Of a stretch of 64,000 nt of DNA, positions 1-10,139 are shown in pieces (position 1 is the first letter of the stretch; every line of letters starts with the position of its first letter). This stretch comes from Microglena sp. YARC (taxonomy: Eukaryota; Chlorophyta; Chlorophyceae; Chlamydomonadales; Chlamydomonadaceae): positions 50,236,045-50,300,044 of the forward strand of contig CM039464.1 in the NCBI GenBank assembly GCA_022414725.1, read 5' to 3'. The notes under the pieces were generated by a model. The model saw nothing but the letters and a program-made list of their open reading frames with translations. It was not told where the DNA came from and searched no databases. Position numbers and translations under genes: made by a program.

Positions 1-360
1 TACTCTACCTTACCCTAACATAACATAACCTTACCTACCCTACCCTACCCTACCCTACCTACCCTACCCTACCCTACCCTACCCTACCCTACCCTACCCT
101 ACCCTACCCTACCCTACCCAACCCAAACCCAACCCAACCCAACCCAACCCACCCTACCCTACCCCACCCCACCCACCATACACTACGCTACCGTACCCCA
201 CCCCACCCTACCCACCCTACCCTACCCTACCCTACCCTACCCTACCCTACCCTACCCTACCCTACCCTACCCTACCTACCCTACCCTACCCTACCCTGCC
301 CTGCCCTACCCTACCCTACCCTACCCTACCCTACCCTACCCTACCCTACCTTTCCCTGCC
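1..360. repeat. degenerate CCCTA tandem array
   Basis: Nearly uninterrupted 5-bp CCCTA units with variants (CCCAA, CCCTG, CCCCA). It resembles telomeric or subtelomeric sequence, but the 5-bp unit is not the plant-type 7-mer and the array is impure. It is followed by a short TTCCCTTCA repeat (about 390-450). Whether it marks a chromosome or contig end cannot be told from this window. Confidence 0.85.
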
Positions 361-497
361 CACCCTTCTCCCCTTCCGTCTTGAACGATCCCTTCACTTC
401 CATTTTCACATTCCCTTCATTCCCTTCATTCCCTTCACTCTTGAACGTTCCCTTCACTTCCCTCCCCTAATTTAATCCCACAATTATATTTACATAG

Positions 498-1443
498 GAC
501 TGCCCATCGACCCTGCTATGCTTGGAGCTCAGAGGGGCGGCATCAACGTGGTGTGGTTCAACATTGGCCGACAGCAGTTCCACATCGCCAAAGGGCCGAA
601 GACACAACAGCTTCCCAATGGAGGAGCCATTATGTTGGTGCTTCCCAATGTTATGCAGATTGCCGCCCAACTGGAAGCAGTCTCGGTGCGTGGCCTCACA
701 ATTTTCCACTCCTCAACACAATTATCACTCCTCAACACAATTAGCACTCCTCAACACAATTTACCACTCCTCAACACAATTATCACTCCTCAACACAATT
801 ATCACTCCTCAACACAATTTACCACTCCTCAACACAATTATCACTCCTCAACACAATTATCACTCCTCAACACAATTTACCACTCCTCAACACAATTATC
901 ACTCCTTAACACAATTATCACTCCTCAACACAATTATCACTCCTCGACACAATTAACCTCTCCTCAACACAATTATCACTCCTCATCACAATTTAGATTA
1001 TCTGAGCATGGTAGTATGTATGCTGCCACTTTAGCTTTAGCCTCAGCGAATTCTCCGCTTATAGTTAAACTTCCATTGTGGTTGCTCAGTATGGTTGCTA
1101 ATGGACCACTGTTTCTTTTCTAGGCTACACGTAGCAGCTTCTACCCAACTAACTTAGCCAGCGACTGAGTCGATCCCAAAGATTGCAGCTGCATTGGAAT
1201 GCCTGACATGCCAGCTTTCAGACGAACTGGCTAGCCTCGGGTTTTGCCCAAGGGTGGGCGAAGGGAGCTGCCTAGAAGCTATTAGAAGCCCCCAAAGAAA
1301 TAACACCCATCCAAGATTGAGTTAAACTCTGACTCTGTACTCAAGTGATTGTGCAGCATTCTTGTTGCTCTAGTCTTTCTGGTTTACCTCCATTATGTGG
1401 ATTCTGTGCACAAAAAACACTGCCCCCCCCCCCACCCCCCACC

Positions 1444-1494
<51 letters not shown>

Positions 1495-4400
1495 ACACAC
1501 ACACACCCCACACACACACACCCCACACACACACACCCCACACACACACACACCCAAACACACACACGCCCCCCTGTGCCTTGTGCTTGCAGCTGGTCCT
1601 GGGTGACATATCCATCAGCCATATGTCACCGACCATGTTGGAGGTGACTGACCCTTTTGGAAACCACTACATTGTCAAGGTTGGTACCAATGGGGGGGGG
1701 GGGGGGGGGGGGATCAGGTGTGAAAACAACAACTCCCTATTATGCAGTCTGAGAACTTTATTCTTGCCCACCCCCTCGGTTGTTACCACAGAGATAATCA
1801 ATGTACTGATATCCCTGTTTCTGTATTGGCAGGTTTCTAGGTTTCTAGGTTTCTAGGCAGCTCCCTTTCCCCATCCTTAGGACAAACCTGAAGCTATCTA
1901 GTGGCTTTGAAACAGTGTTTTTATTTCAGATTTCTGTAGGCCAGGTTGAGTAGCTACTTGGGCTACGCAAGCCTGATTTCAGGATTGTTGCGTAGCCATT
2001 GCATGGCAGAGCACAAAGCGTTGAGCCCTGGGGGTTCGGAGGGTTCATGCGTTGCCATGCAACGACAGAATGGCGACGCAGTGGTGAAGTGTCGTTGGAA
2101 TAAAAACTGTCTGAAATCTGATACGATTATATGATGGGTATTCCAGGGCAGTTGAAAGCTTTGGGCTTGGCCCAGTGGCTGGATTATGGAGCTGGCTGGA
2201 CGCTGCCATGCGTATCTCAAAAGAGAAACGGCGGAAGATGCTCACCGCAATGTCACTCCATTGATACCACCACTGTTTTTTTTGGGGGCTACACATAGCA
2301 GCTTCCACCCGGCTCCATTAACCAGCCATTGGGTATATCCCAAAGATCGCAGCTGCTTTGGAATGCCTCTCATGCCAGATTACAGAAGCACTATTTAGCT
2401 TCAGATTCATCCCAGAGTGGGTGAAAGGAGCTGCCTAGAAGCTACTATGCGTAGCTGAAAAAATAAACAGTGGATACCACCTCATGGTGTGAATGGAATT
2501 GTACTTCCTTGGCCAACGTCCTGCTGCTTTGCTTCATAGCAGCAAATATTAACACCTACCCCCCACTCCCCCCACTCCCCCCTCCCCACTCCTTGTCCCC
2601 CCCCCCTTCATTCTTGTTGCTCTAGTCTCTCTGGTTTATCTCCATTAAGTGGATTCCGTACAGAAAAACACTGCACCCCCCCCCACCCACCCACCCACCT
2701 CTCCCCACTGCACACACACACACAACACACAAACACACACACATATACGAACACATACACACACATATACACACACATACCCAAATACATACACATACAC
2801 ACACATACACGCACATACACATACACACACGCCCCCCTAAGTCTTGTGCTTTCAGGAGAGTGTGGAAAGTTTCCCATGGAAGGCTGGCATCGCCAACATC
2901 CTGCTACCTTGCTTCTAAGGCTTTTCAGCCCATATGGCCAACTTGACTAAAACATTGCCCACAAAAACCAACACCAACACCAACACTACTACCACAACCA
3001 CAACCACAACCGCAACTACCAACAACAACAACATTCCCCAACACCAACACCAACACCACTGCCATTCCCCAACACCAATACCAACACCAACTCTACCACC
3101 ACCGACACCAACACCATTCCCCACTACACCAACCCGCGTCTCCCCTTGTGCTTGCAGGAGAGTGTGGATGGGTTCCCATGGAAGGCTGGCATCGCCAACA
3201 TCCTGCTACCGTGCTTCAAAGGCACTTCAGCCCAAATTGCCAACTTCTATGAGTCATGCCTAGGTAATGTAAATCCGTTCCTGTTTCATTCCTTTAATGT
3301 CCACGTTTTGCAGTCGTGAATTTTCCTGACAAGACAGACCTCTCCCCTCTCCCAACAGGAGCCATTGTGCAAATGCCTGGCTCCACCCGAGCTGAGATTA
3401 ACCTGGGTGCTGGTACAAAACTCACATTTGTGGAGGATGCAAGTCTGGGGGAGGTTACTGACGAGGTACGACTTGATTCTTAGGTTTTTTGTTTTGTTTA
3501 TTTAGGGCAGTTAAGCCCAAATTCCAAACTCATATGGTTCGTGTCTAGGGGCCATAGTGCAACTGCCTGGCTCAGTTTATTTTTGTGCGACGCGTCGCAA
3601 ATAGAGCGACTCGGTGCGACCCCAGTGCAACGTGCTGCCCCCCCGAAACCCCTTGTTCATGCGTCGCCATGCAACGGCAGTTTGGCGACGCAGTGATGGC
3701 GTATCGACGGGGGGAAAACTGACCCTGAACAGACCTCTTTCAGGTCAGGATTTTATTCAAGGTGCTACTCGTAGCGCAAGCGCTACATTATTCTGGGGGT
3801 GCTGCATCTCAGCCTTTTAAGGATTCTTTTATGGGTCACAAAAATGCCATTAGCACCCCAAAGGCTATTCGGAGCGCCATGGCTTCACGCCAAGACACTG
3901 GTTCCCTTCTTTATGTGTGTTGTTACAGTCCAGGGTTAGCCAAATAGGCTAAAGGGACTTGCCCAACCATGATATCAGGAGGGGCCAAAACGGGGGGGGG
4001 GGGGGGGGGGACTGATGAACTGAATCCCAAACAATTGTTTTACTGACGGAATCCCTGAGTTAGTGCTACAGTGATAATTTAATTTTGCTATTTCTTTAAA
4101 GTATACCTTATTACCTTACTGCGAGGGCTCTTCATACCAGGTGTTTGTGTTTTACAGTCTACCCGGCTAAGGGGCAGCCAAATGTGCTAAATAGTCTTGC
4201 CCAACCTCAATACTGGGAAGGGCTGTGTACAAAACAAGCACTGGAACATCCCATAGTTTGGATTTGGACCTACCTCCCACCTGTTACCTCACCTACTGCC
4301 AGAACGTGTCTTCTCCAAACCCCACTAAGCCACGCCAGGGCTTTCTTTAAGGAGCTTTTTATAGCACAAGTCTGCACAAGTGCTAAATTATGTACCTTAG

Positions 4401-5220
4401 TGTTTTGGGGGTGCTACATTACAGTTCTTTGGGGGGCTGCCTTTAGAGCCCCCAAAAACTGCTAGTGGCACCTGAGTGGCACTGGGATTTTTTTTGCGAT
4501 GCGACACAAATTGAGCAACTTGGTGTTACCTCAGTGCGACACGCTGCCCCCCCAAAACCCTTGAGGTCCACGCTTAGTGCTCCTCCCTATCCCATGCTAC
4601 GCCACAATCCCGAAATCAGGCTTGGGTTGCAACTTTGCATACACAACTGGAGCTACAGAAAGCTGAAGAAACAAGACCTATGCAGCGTCGCAAGCGACGC
4701 GGTAAATTGGCGGGGTGTGTTGGCAACAGAACGAAAGGTGGGAACGATGGAGCTGACTGACGCGAGTTAGTTACACGACCGTTGGCTGGCGTGTCGGGCT
4801 TCAAGTTTTTCGTTCGGACAAACGGACAACGGGGTAACCCTGGGCGCTCCCGCCCCCTTGAAGAGGGGACTCCGCCATAAACAGTGGCGAGTAGCACCCC
4901 AAAAGCTTCAAGAAGCAAACATGAACTATGTAAAGACACTGGTTCCTTTTTCTTGCAATAAACCCTGCCTGTTACCCCACTTACTGCATGACTGTGTCTT
5001 CTCCAAACCCCACAAAGCCACGCCACCTGTGTCTGCCTCATTGCAGGGTGTTCGTGCTTTGGCATCTGGATGGCACATGGTACGTTGCCTTGGAACCTGT
5101 ACCGGATGTAGTGCTTCGTACTGAATGTAGTGCTAGGTACTGAATGTAGTGCTTGGTCATGAATGTAGTGCTAGATACCAAATTTAGTTATTGGTACCGA
5201 ATGTAGTGCTTCGGAACATG

Positions 5221-5251
<31 letters not shown>

Positions 5252-5252
5252 T

Positions 5253-5285
<33 letters not shown>

Positions 5286-6864
5286 ACAAATAAAAGCTTA
5301 TTTCCAGGCAGTGAGTACTAGGGATCTAGGGACCTAATTTGGATTTTTAGAACAGAGAAATCAAGGGTAAGAGGAGACGAGAGATAGAGACGAAGTATTA
5401 CAAAAAGCAGCGACTAGTTTCGCCAAATAGGCATCATCATAGATGGCACATGGTGTGTAACCTATGAATCTGTACGAATTGTAGTGGTATCTGATATTCG
5501 GTAGTAGCTGGTATAAGATAGTAGCTGATAGTAGCTGTCTGGGTAGTCCTCTGCCTGGCATACGTTGCATTACCCCTGTACTTTTGCAGTTGTACTTCTT
5601 GTAGTGGTAGCTGATATCAGCTGATTTAGTAGCTGTGGGCGCAGTCCTGTGGCTGGCTTATGGAGCATTAACCCTGTACTTGTGTAGCTGTACTTCTTGT
5701 AATGGTTGCTGGTATCAGCTGGTGTAGTAGCTGTGTGTGAAGTCCTTTGGCTGTCATATGGTTTGGTTCCCCTGTACTTGTGTACCTTCACTTCTTGTAA
5801 TATTAGCTGATATCAGCTGGTGTATTAGCTGTGGGCGCATTTCTGTTGCTGGCTTATAGAGCATTCCCCATGTACTTGCATAGCTGTACTAAGTGTTGTG
5901 TTAGCTAAATGGTTCTTTGCGTTTATTAGAAAGCCCATATGAATTGATAGATAGCTCTCTGCAACTCCAGATTCAGCCATGCCTTCATAATGTTAAAGAA
6001 ACAGGCTAAGACGACGGGCAACATCAACAGTTTGTCAGTATATAATAACAGGGTCATACAACTTCATGCGGTTGAGGATTTGACCAATTATTTCTTCTTC
6101 ATGATCTTTAGAAAACCCTTCACATGTGTGTTGACTGTAGGCTCTCTACAACTCCAGATTCAGCCATGCCTTCAGAATGTTAGAGACGCAGGCTAAGACG
6201 ACGGGCAACAACCATCCCTACAAGGACAAGTGCCACTCCTTCGATGATGCCTTGGAGAACAAACAGTTCAGGTGAGCCATAACAGGGCTTTTCTTTGCAG
6301 GTATTCTTAGCTGCTTCTAGGCAGCTCCCCAGGCCAGCCACTGGGCTACGTCAAGTTTTTTCAGCAGTTCTGGTCATCTGATTGTGTCAGCTTCAAGATG
6401 CACTAGGTTGCGTCAGGTCAGGTCAAAAAGCCAGTCAGGGGAGCTTCCTAGAAGATTAGCTATAGAGTAGCTGAAAAGAAAAGCACTGAGCCATATCATG
6501 GGATGGTGCCTTGAAGTTGCAGTTCAGGGGGAGCCAAGTAGCCCAGGGGTTACAGTCTAGAGGTAATTGTGTATGTATGTATGTATGTTAAAGTCCGGAG
6601 GTTCGTATGTATGCATGTACTAGTAGATTCTTATCAACAGAAATACATCAGGATTCACTCATTTTTGTAAGGCTCACGTTGCACTGCTCACCGTGTTTTA
6701 AATAAGGGTGGCCCCCGATGTAAAATACCTGTCGTAACGCCCTTGGCAGGTTCATGGAGATTCGGGAGGGCAGCCCCAACCATGGCCAACTCATCTACTC
6801 CATCGCACACGAGATCAGGAGCATGCACCACCCTCAGTGCTTCAAGGACATCTACAACCGTTAA
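498..6864 (+). CDS. glyoxalase/VOC-fold protein, two-domain (5' end missing)
   Basis: Seven exons join in frame: 498-685, 1593-1679, 3158-3263, 3359-3465, 5047-5079, 6141-6271, 6750-6864 (stop TAA). All use GT-AG and phases agree at every junction. The roughly 250-residue product shows two vicinal-oxygen-chelate (glyoxalase/bleomycin-resistance) modules: an N-terminal one with GGINVVWFNIGRQQFH and later EVTDPFGNHYIV, and a C-terminal one opening with GIANILLPCFKGTSAQIANF and closing with ENKQFRFMEIRE and SIAHEIRSMHHP. This domain order is known from uncharacterised glyoxalase-like proteins of algae, plants and bacteria; the substrate is unknown. The first exon opens on an acceptor, so the start codon and any targeting peptide lie left of the window. 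Introns hold decayed copies of exons 3, 5 and 6 and many small transposons. Exon 5 (11 codons) is tiny but is required by phase and by the family alignment. Confidence 0.82.
707..990. repeat. 19-bp minisatellite (CACTCCTCAACACAATTAT)
   Basis: About 15 copies begin 20 bp after the first exon's donor. Open frames across it are repeat artefacts. Confidence 0.9.
1111..1303. mobile_element. MITE family A copy (hAT-like)
   Basis: About 190-bp element with imperfect terminal inverted repeats: TTTCTTTTCTAGGCTAC and AGCAGCTTCTA on the left, GGAGCTGCCTAGAAGCT and CCCAAAGAAATAAC on the right. It is one of seven related copies in the window. Confidence 0.65.
1360..1592. repeat. acceptor-side intron cassette with C-run and (CA)n
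   Basis: The block starts TCTAGTCTTTCTGGTTTACC, runs through a C-run (1433-1443) and a CA/CCCA microsatellite, and ends in the acceptor of exon 2. A close copy lies at 2608-2855 in front of a different (decayed) exon. Confidence 0.75.
1692..1712. repeat. poly-G run
   Basis: 21-nt G homopolymer, 12 bp after the donor of glyoxalase exon 2. Confidence 0.9.
1912..2111. mobile_element. MITE family B copy
   Basis: About 200-bp element with ends CAGTGTTTTTATTTCAG and AATAAAAACTG. The body contains GGCCAGGTTGAGTAGC and GCGTTGCCATGCAACG. Flanks TTTGAAAC/TCTGAAAT may be a decayed 8-bp target duplication. Homologous to 50839-51031 and 53698-53896. Confidence 0.7.
2271..2472. mobile_element. MITE family A copy with 8-bp TSD GATACCAC
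   Basis: 202-bp element from CACTGTTTTTTTTGG to AAATAAACAGTG, with long imperfect inverted ends. It is flanked by the exact 8-bp direct repeat GATACCAC (2263-2270 and 2473-2480). An 8-bp duplication and CAxTG-type termini are typical of hAT elements. Confidence 0.85.
2608..2947 (+). pseudogene. decayed upstream copy of glyoxalase exon 3 with its acceptor
   Basis: 2856-2947 repeats exon 3 (reading ESVESFPWKAGIANILLPCF) but hits an in-frame TAA at 2916-2918. The 250 bp in front is a copy of the 1360-1592 intron cassette. A shorter, weaker fragment (GGCCAACGTCCTGCTGC) lies near 2511. Confidence 0.85.
2945..3130. repeat. (ACCAAC)n / (CAA)n low-complexity tract
   Basis: A-C-rich hexamer and triplet repeats ending 30 bp before the acceptor of glyoxalase exon 3. 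No coding content beyond repeat frames. Confidence 0.8.
3508..3577 (+). pseudogene. intronless fragment spanning glyoxalase exons 3-4
   Basis: The end of exon 3 (TTAAGCCCAAATTCC then TATGGTTCGTGTCTAG) runs directly into the start of exon 4 (GGGCCATAGTGCAACTGC). In the gene these are separated by the 95-bp intron 3264-3358. The fragment therefore looks derived from a spliced copy and lies only 43 bp beyond exon 4. Confidence 0.75.
3579..3720. mobile_element. MITE family B, partial
   Basis: Contains the family-B motifs GTGCGACGCGTCGCAAAT and GCGTCGCCATGCAACGG; ends not clear. Confidence 0.5.
3927..4086. mobile_element. family C half-element
   Basis: Starts TTACAGTCCAGGGTTAGCC, continues AGGGACTTGCCCAACC, contains a 19-nt poly-G run (3992-4010), and ends near GCTACAGTGATAATTTAAT. 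The same 160-bp module recurs at 50280-50440 and, inverted, in 35011-35290. Confidence 0.65.
4483..4671. mobile_element. MITE family B copy
   Basis: About 190 bp with TTTTTTGCGATGCGACAC at the left and CTACAGAAAGCTGAAGAAAC at the right. Closely related to 49955-50140. Confidence 0.6.
4676..4880. repeat. family D repeat
   Basis: About 205-bp module with GCAGCGTCGCAAGCGACGC, AGTTAGTTACACGACCGTTG and GGGGTAACCCTGGGCGCTCC. Other copies: 35876-36082, 39085-39270, and inverted at 36375-36606 and 42450-42518. Confidence 0.7.
5100..5215. repeat. about 20-bp minisatellite after exon 5 donor
   Basis: Five or six copies of a unit like TACTGAATGTAGTGCTAGG begin about 20 bp after the donor of glyoxalase exon 5. 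Confidence 0.75.
5219..5441. mobile_element. (GT)n / poly-G cassette
   Basis: (GT)n 5219-5248, T-run, 30-nt G-run (5255-5284), then a body starting ACAAATAAAAGCTTATTTCC and GGCAGTGAGTACTAGGGATC. Related bodies occur at 21962-22140 and 51453-51553. In all three the cassette is bracketed by copies of the neighbouring exon's 3' end and donor; here the second copy starts at 5442. Confidence 0.7.
5442..5900 (+). pseudogene. ladder of decayed copies of glyoxalase exon 5 donor edge
   Basis: 5442-5487 repeats 5069-5113 (GATGGCACATGG, then CTGTACxxATTGTAGTG). Four to five further copies at roughly 107-bp spacing share CTGTACTTxTGxAG, TTCTTGTAxTGGTAGC and GATATCAGCTG and grade into a minisatellite. 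Confidence 0.65.
5951..6023 (+). pseudogene. decayed upstream copy of glyoxalase exon 6 start
   Basis: Matches 6137-6210 almost base for base (GCTCTCTGCAACTCCAG, CCATGCCTTCATAATG, AGACGACGGGCAACA) but has an in-frame stop in place of an Arg codon. It lies 190 bp upstream of the true exon. Confidence 0.8.
6283..6488. mobile_element. MITE family A copy with near-perfect 8-bp TSD
   Basis: Termini CAGGGCTTTTCTTTGCAG and GCTGAAAAGAAAAGCACTG; inner arms AGCTGCTTCTAGGCAGCTCC / GGGAGCTTCCTAGAAG. Flanks AGCCATAA (6275-6282) and AGCCATAT (6489-6496) match at 7 of 8 bases. Inserted 11 bp after the donor of glyoxalase exon 6. Confidence 0.8.
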
Positions 6865-6888
6865 AAGCTCAAATCCACACCATGGCAT

Positions 6889-7086
6889 GGCTTTTCTTTT
6901 CAGCTACGATTAGCAGCTTCTAGTAGGCAACTCCCTGAGCAATCGACTGGGCTAAGCTCTTAAATTTCAACAGTACTGGAAATATGATTCTTCGGGTTTC
7001 AAGATGCACTACGTTACTTTACGTTTAGCTGGGTAGCAACCCAGGGGAGCTGCCTAGAAGCTGCTGCTGATGGCTGAAAATAAAAG
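6889..7086. mobile_element. MITE family A copy
   Basis: Ends CATGGCTTTTCTTTTCAGC and GGCTGAAAATAAAAGCTATG, inner arms GCAGCTTCTAGTAGGCAAC / GGGGAGCTGCCTAGAAGC. It sits 25 bp after the glyoxalase stop codon, so probably in its 3' UTR. Confidence 0.75.
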
Positions 7087-9321
7087 CTATGGCGTTGGAG
7101 CTGCACCCTTGTTGATCTCAGAGTTGTTCTACATGCTGTGTGCTGCGTCACAAATGCAGCTTTGGGAGAGTCCGTTGCATCTCAGAGGGTATGGGTGCGT
7201 CACAGACACAGATTTTGAAACCGGTTGTGTCTCATGATGCAGAATTTGGAGTCCCCCAGGACAACCCTGGTTCTTTCCTCAAGCAGCAGATGGATAGGGG
7301 AGCACGTTTTAATTTTCGGCTATGTGTACAGAGAAATCTCTACTAAGTTGGCACCTATATATTATATATTATCTCTATCATATGGAATTAGTGCATATTA
7401 TAATGCTTGCTTGCTTGCTGCAAGATTGACTTCCTTTTTCCAAAGATTGTTTTGAAGACCCTTCCCAGATGTTGTGGAGCGGTCTTGTCTTGGGCCAACA
7501 ATGGCCTGTCGAGACAATGTAATGTAGTGTTGGTAAGGACCTTGACGGCAACATCGTGAGCTGCCTAGATTTGCTGAAGTACTTGCCCGCAGCTTTTTAC
7601 CCGTCTAATACCACCAGCTTGTAGGCAGCTCCCTAACTAGCTAAGTGGCTATCCAGCCATCCCAGCGCGCATTACTGTAAACAATCACTTATAAGCAGGG
7701 GCTTGTCCCTGCTTATGACACGGTGCTCTAATTACCCGGCCTGGCATGGCCCACGCCCCGAAGTGTGATTTGTGAAATAAAATTTGGCAACGTGGCTGCA
7801 GCCTTTTTGTTGTTAAGGCTAATCGCCGCCTTAAGCAGTTACATCAACAGTCAACAATAGTGTTACACTGATCAACATTTGATTAATTATCAATCAAATG
7901 TAATCCCATTATCAGCGAGACAGAGGTCTAGAGGCAACTCCTTCCAGGCCGTAATACATTTATTAAGAGTTTAATGAAGAAGAGGCACCGCTTTATCCTT
8001 AGTGTGATACGTGAGACAAGGGCTCAGGACAGTCCTGACTGCTGAGTACCGGTAGATCCCATTGCTATTAGACCGTCCTCACATTGCTGTAGTTCGAGAA
8101 ATTAAGAGATTGCCAATTAACCATACAATGTTTCATGGTTTTCAGCCAACTCTGGGCTGCTGCAGTTCGAACAAATTAAGACTTAGTCTGTAAGCCTTCA
8201 AGCGGAATTGTCTGCAGGCAAAGTATGCATGGGTAGTATACACGCTACCGCAACGATGTTGTAACAACATTGCTACACTCCTACTAAACCTCCACGGGAC
8301 TGCGTTAGCCACCCCTGGACTGTAACGACACACACACGCACACAATACTCATGATTGAAGACAAGATGGGCTGTGCATGTTGGAGATATCTGGATCGAAG
8401 GTGCCACAGCCAGTCTGTAGTCCTATCGGAGCCACGTTACTGTTGTGCAACGTGGGCGGATATACGCGAGGGGCATGGCTTCTCGTGAAAACAGAAAAAC
8501 TTGCTGCAACCATGGCGCATGTCAACAACACTAAAACAGCGTAGGGACTAGCTACTACTTCGCCCCCCTCATCCCCCACCGATCTCGGTGCCCCCCAAGT
8601 GAAGGGGCTCGGCTCCCCCCCCGCCCCGGGCTCCCGGCGGCCGTATGAGTATGCCGCGGCCACCAACCGCCGGTTTCCAGGGTTTGACCTAACTGGTTAG
8701 CTAGCCCTAGAGAATCCTACGTGGAACTGCTGACTGTGCTGACTGGTGCTGGCAGCGGCAATAAAAGCCCTGTTGCCTTGTTCTCGAGGCATCCAATTCG
8801 ATTATCTTCTCTCAAAAATCTCAACCTTGCGGGAACCCTGTTCAGCTCTTGCTTACCCGTGCTACCGCGGTCGACCTTTTACAACTCTACACCAGGTGCG
8901 AGTGAATAGACTCCTTGAAGTAGACTCCTTGACTGACCAACTTATCCAAGCTCCCCAGCGCTTGCGATATGAGAGCTCCCTACGCTGCCTCTGCTGCTAG
9001 TCGCCTTGAATGAATTCCATGCCTGTACCGCACTGGTTTACATCGTGTGCTTATTCACCTTTACCACTCCACCCACTCACGCACCCCCATCCCTTGCACT
9101 CCCAGAAACTGCACTTATGCCGCTGCCTACCTTGCGATCCTGCTTCCTTGCACCAAACTTGCCTCACCTCGCGGCTGGCTCTTTGCTACCATGACTTAAC
9201 TCGGCATTGCCTTTCAGCCCGTCAGGCATATGTCCTCTCAAATGTAACCACATTTTTTCTGAGTCGTCAGCGAATGGCCCTACCCCCACCCACACCCTGC
9301 AGGACTTTCTTCTTGCGCATA
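7087..9321. other. gene-poor stretch
   Basis: No confident gene. It contains a degenerate family-A half (7545-7660), a 10-bp perfect inverted repeat (7875-7884/7892-7901), and GC-rich unique sequence at 8380-8700. A minus-strand open frame (9539-9267) shows no recognisable family. Confidence 0.5.
7875..7901. repeat. short perfect inverted repeat
   Basis: ACATTTGATT and AATCAAATGT separated by 7 nt. Confidence 0.6.
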
Positions 9322-10135
9322 ATGTCAGCTGCTTCTTTGAGCAACGTCGGCGAGGGCAAGGCCTCTGCGTCTAAGTCAGTCGTCTCCATCCCCATCCCTG
9401 TCCCCGTCATCCCGCTACTCGCCGAGGGCCTCATGTTTACTCTGAGTGAGTTAATAACAACTGTCATTGCTGATTTTCGCTTCAATTTGCCCATTGCTTG
9501 TGAAATTTGAATGCCGGGGAACGTAACTTCGTCGGACACCCTAGTCGCTCGGTAGGTTCAACTCCGCTCCGAACCTGGTTTGACACGTCGACAGTTGTGA
9601 GGATGTTACTCTAGTGTGACGAACGAGCGTCCCAGTGGTCGTTCTGCCTGACACCTAGAGTAGGTAAATCATCAAGCCACTCGTATTGAAGCTTTACTAG
9701 CTAAAGCTATACCCAGAGCCCTCCTGATTCGTGACCCTGGTCTCCCCTGAAAACCTTAGGGGCCGGTTGCACTTTTTCCATGCAGTCCATTGTGGTATTT
9801 CATACATTTCACCCCTTTCACTTGCCCTGTCTGTTCTGTGTGTTCTACTTTCCAGCCATTTTGTATCCTCTCCAGTCTTAGGGGGCATTAGGGGGAATAA
9901 AAGAGTTAACGAATTCTGCACAAATATATCAGTCCCAGGAAAGAACTGGATTCTATCCCGAGACCCACATCCCAACTTACCAACTGATTATATTCCCCTT
10001 CCCACCTCCCACCCCCCTGTTGCTGCAGTTACCCTGATGGTGCCAGTGGTGTTGGTCATGGTGGCTGGGCTCTCTGTTTTCAAGGCAGGAGTAGAAACTG
10101 TGAGGACTGGCGTGGCAGGGCGATGGAATCACTAG
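9322..10135 (+). CDS. possible two-exon small membrane protein
   Basis: Tentative. Exon 1 is 9322-9445: ATG, then a Ser/Ala/Lys-rich start and SIPIPVPVIPLLAEGL, ending at a GTGAGT donor. Exon 2 is 10029-10135: acceptor TGTTGCTGCAG, then ITLMVPVVLVMVAGLSVF and a basic tail ending GVAGRWNH and TAG. The donor leaves one base and the acceptor supplies two, so the frame closes. The product would be about 77 residues with one or two hydrophobic segments. I recognise no family. Downstream sequence has several TGTAA motifs (for example 10434 and 10449), the common green-algal polyadenylation signal, consistent with a 3' end. The alternative is chance coding; a minus-strand open frame overlaps exon 1. 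Confidence 0.33.
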
Positions 10136-10139
10136 ATCT

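Noticed and set aside
1..360. True telomere
   Set aside because: The unit is an impure 5-mer and other plant-type CCCTAAA motifs in the window are interstitial; terminal position cannot be shown.
9267..9539. Minus-strand retrotransposon gag-like open frame
   Set aside because: No zinc knuckle, LTR pair or primer-binding site could be found; composition alone is insufficient.
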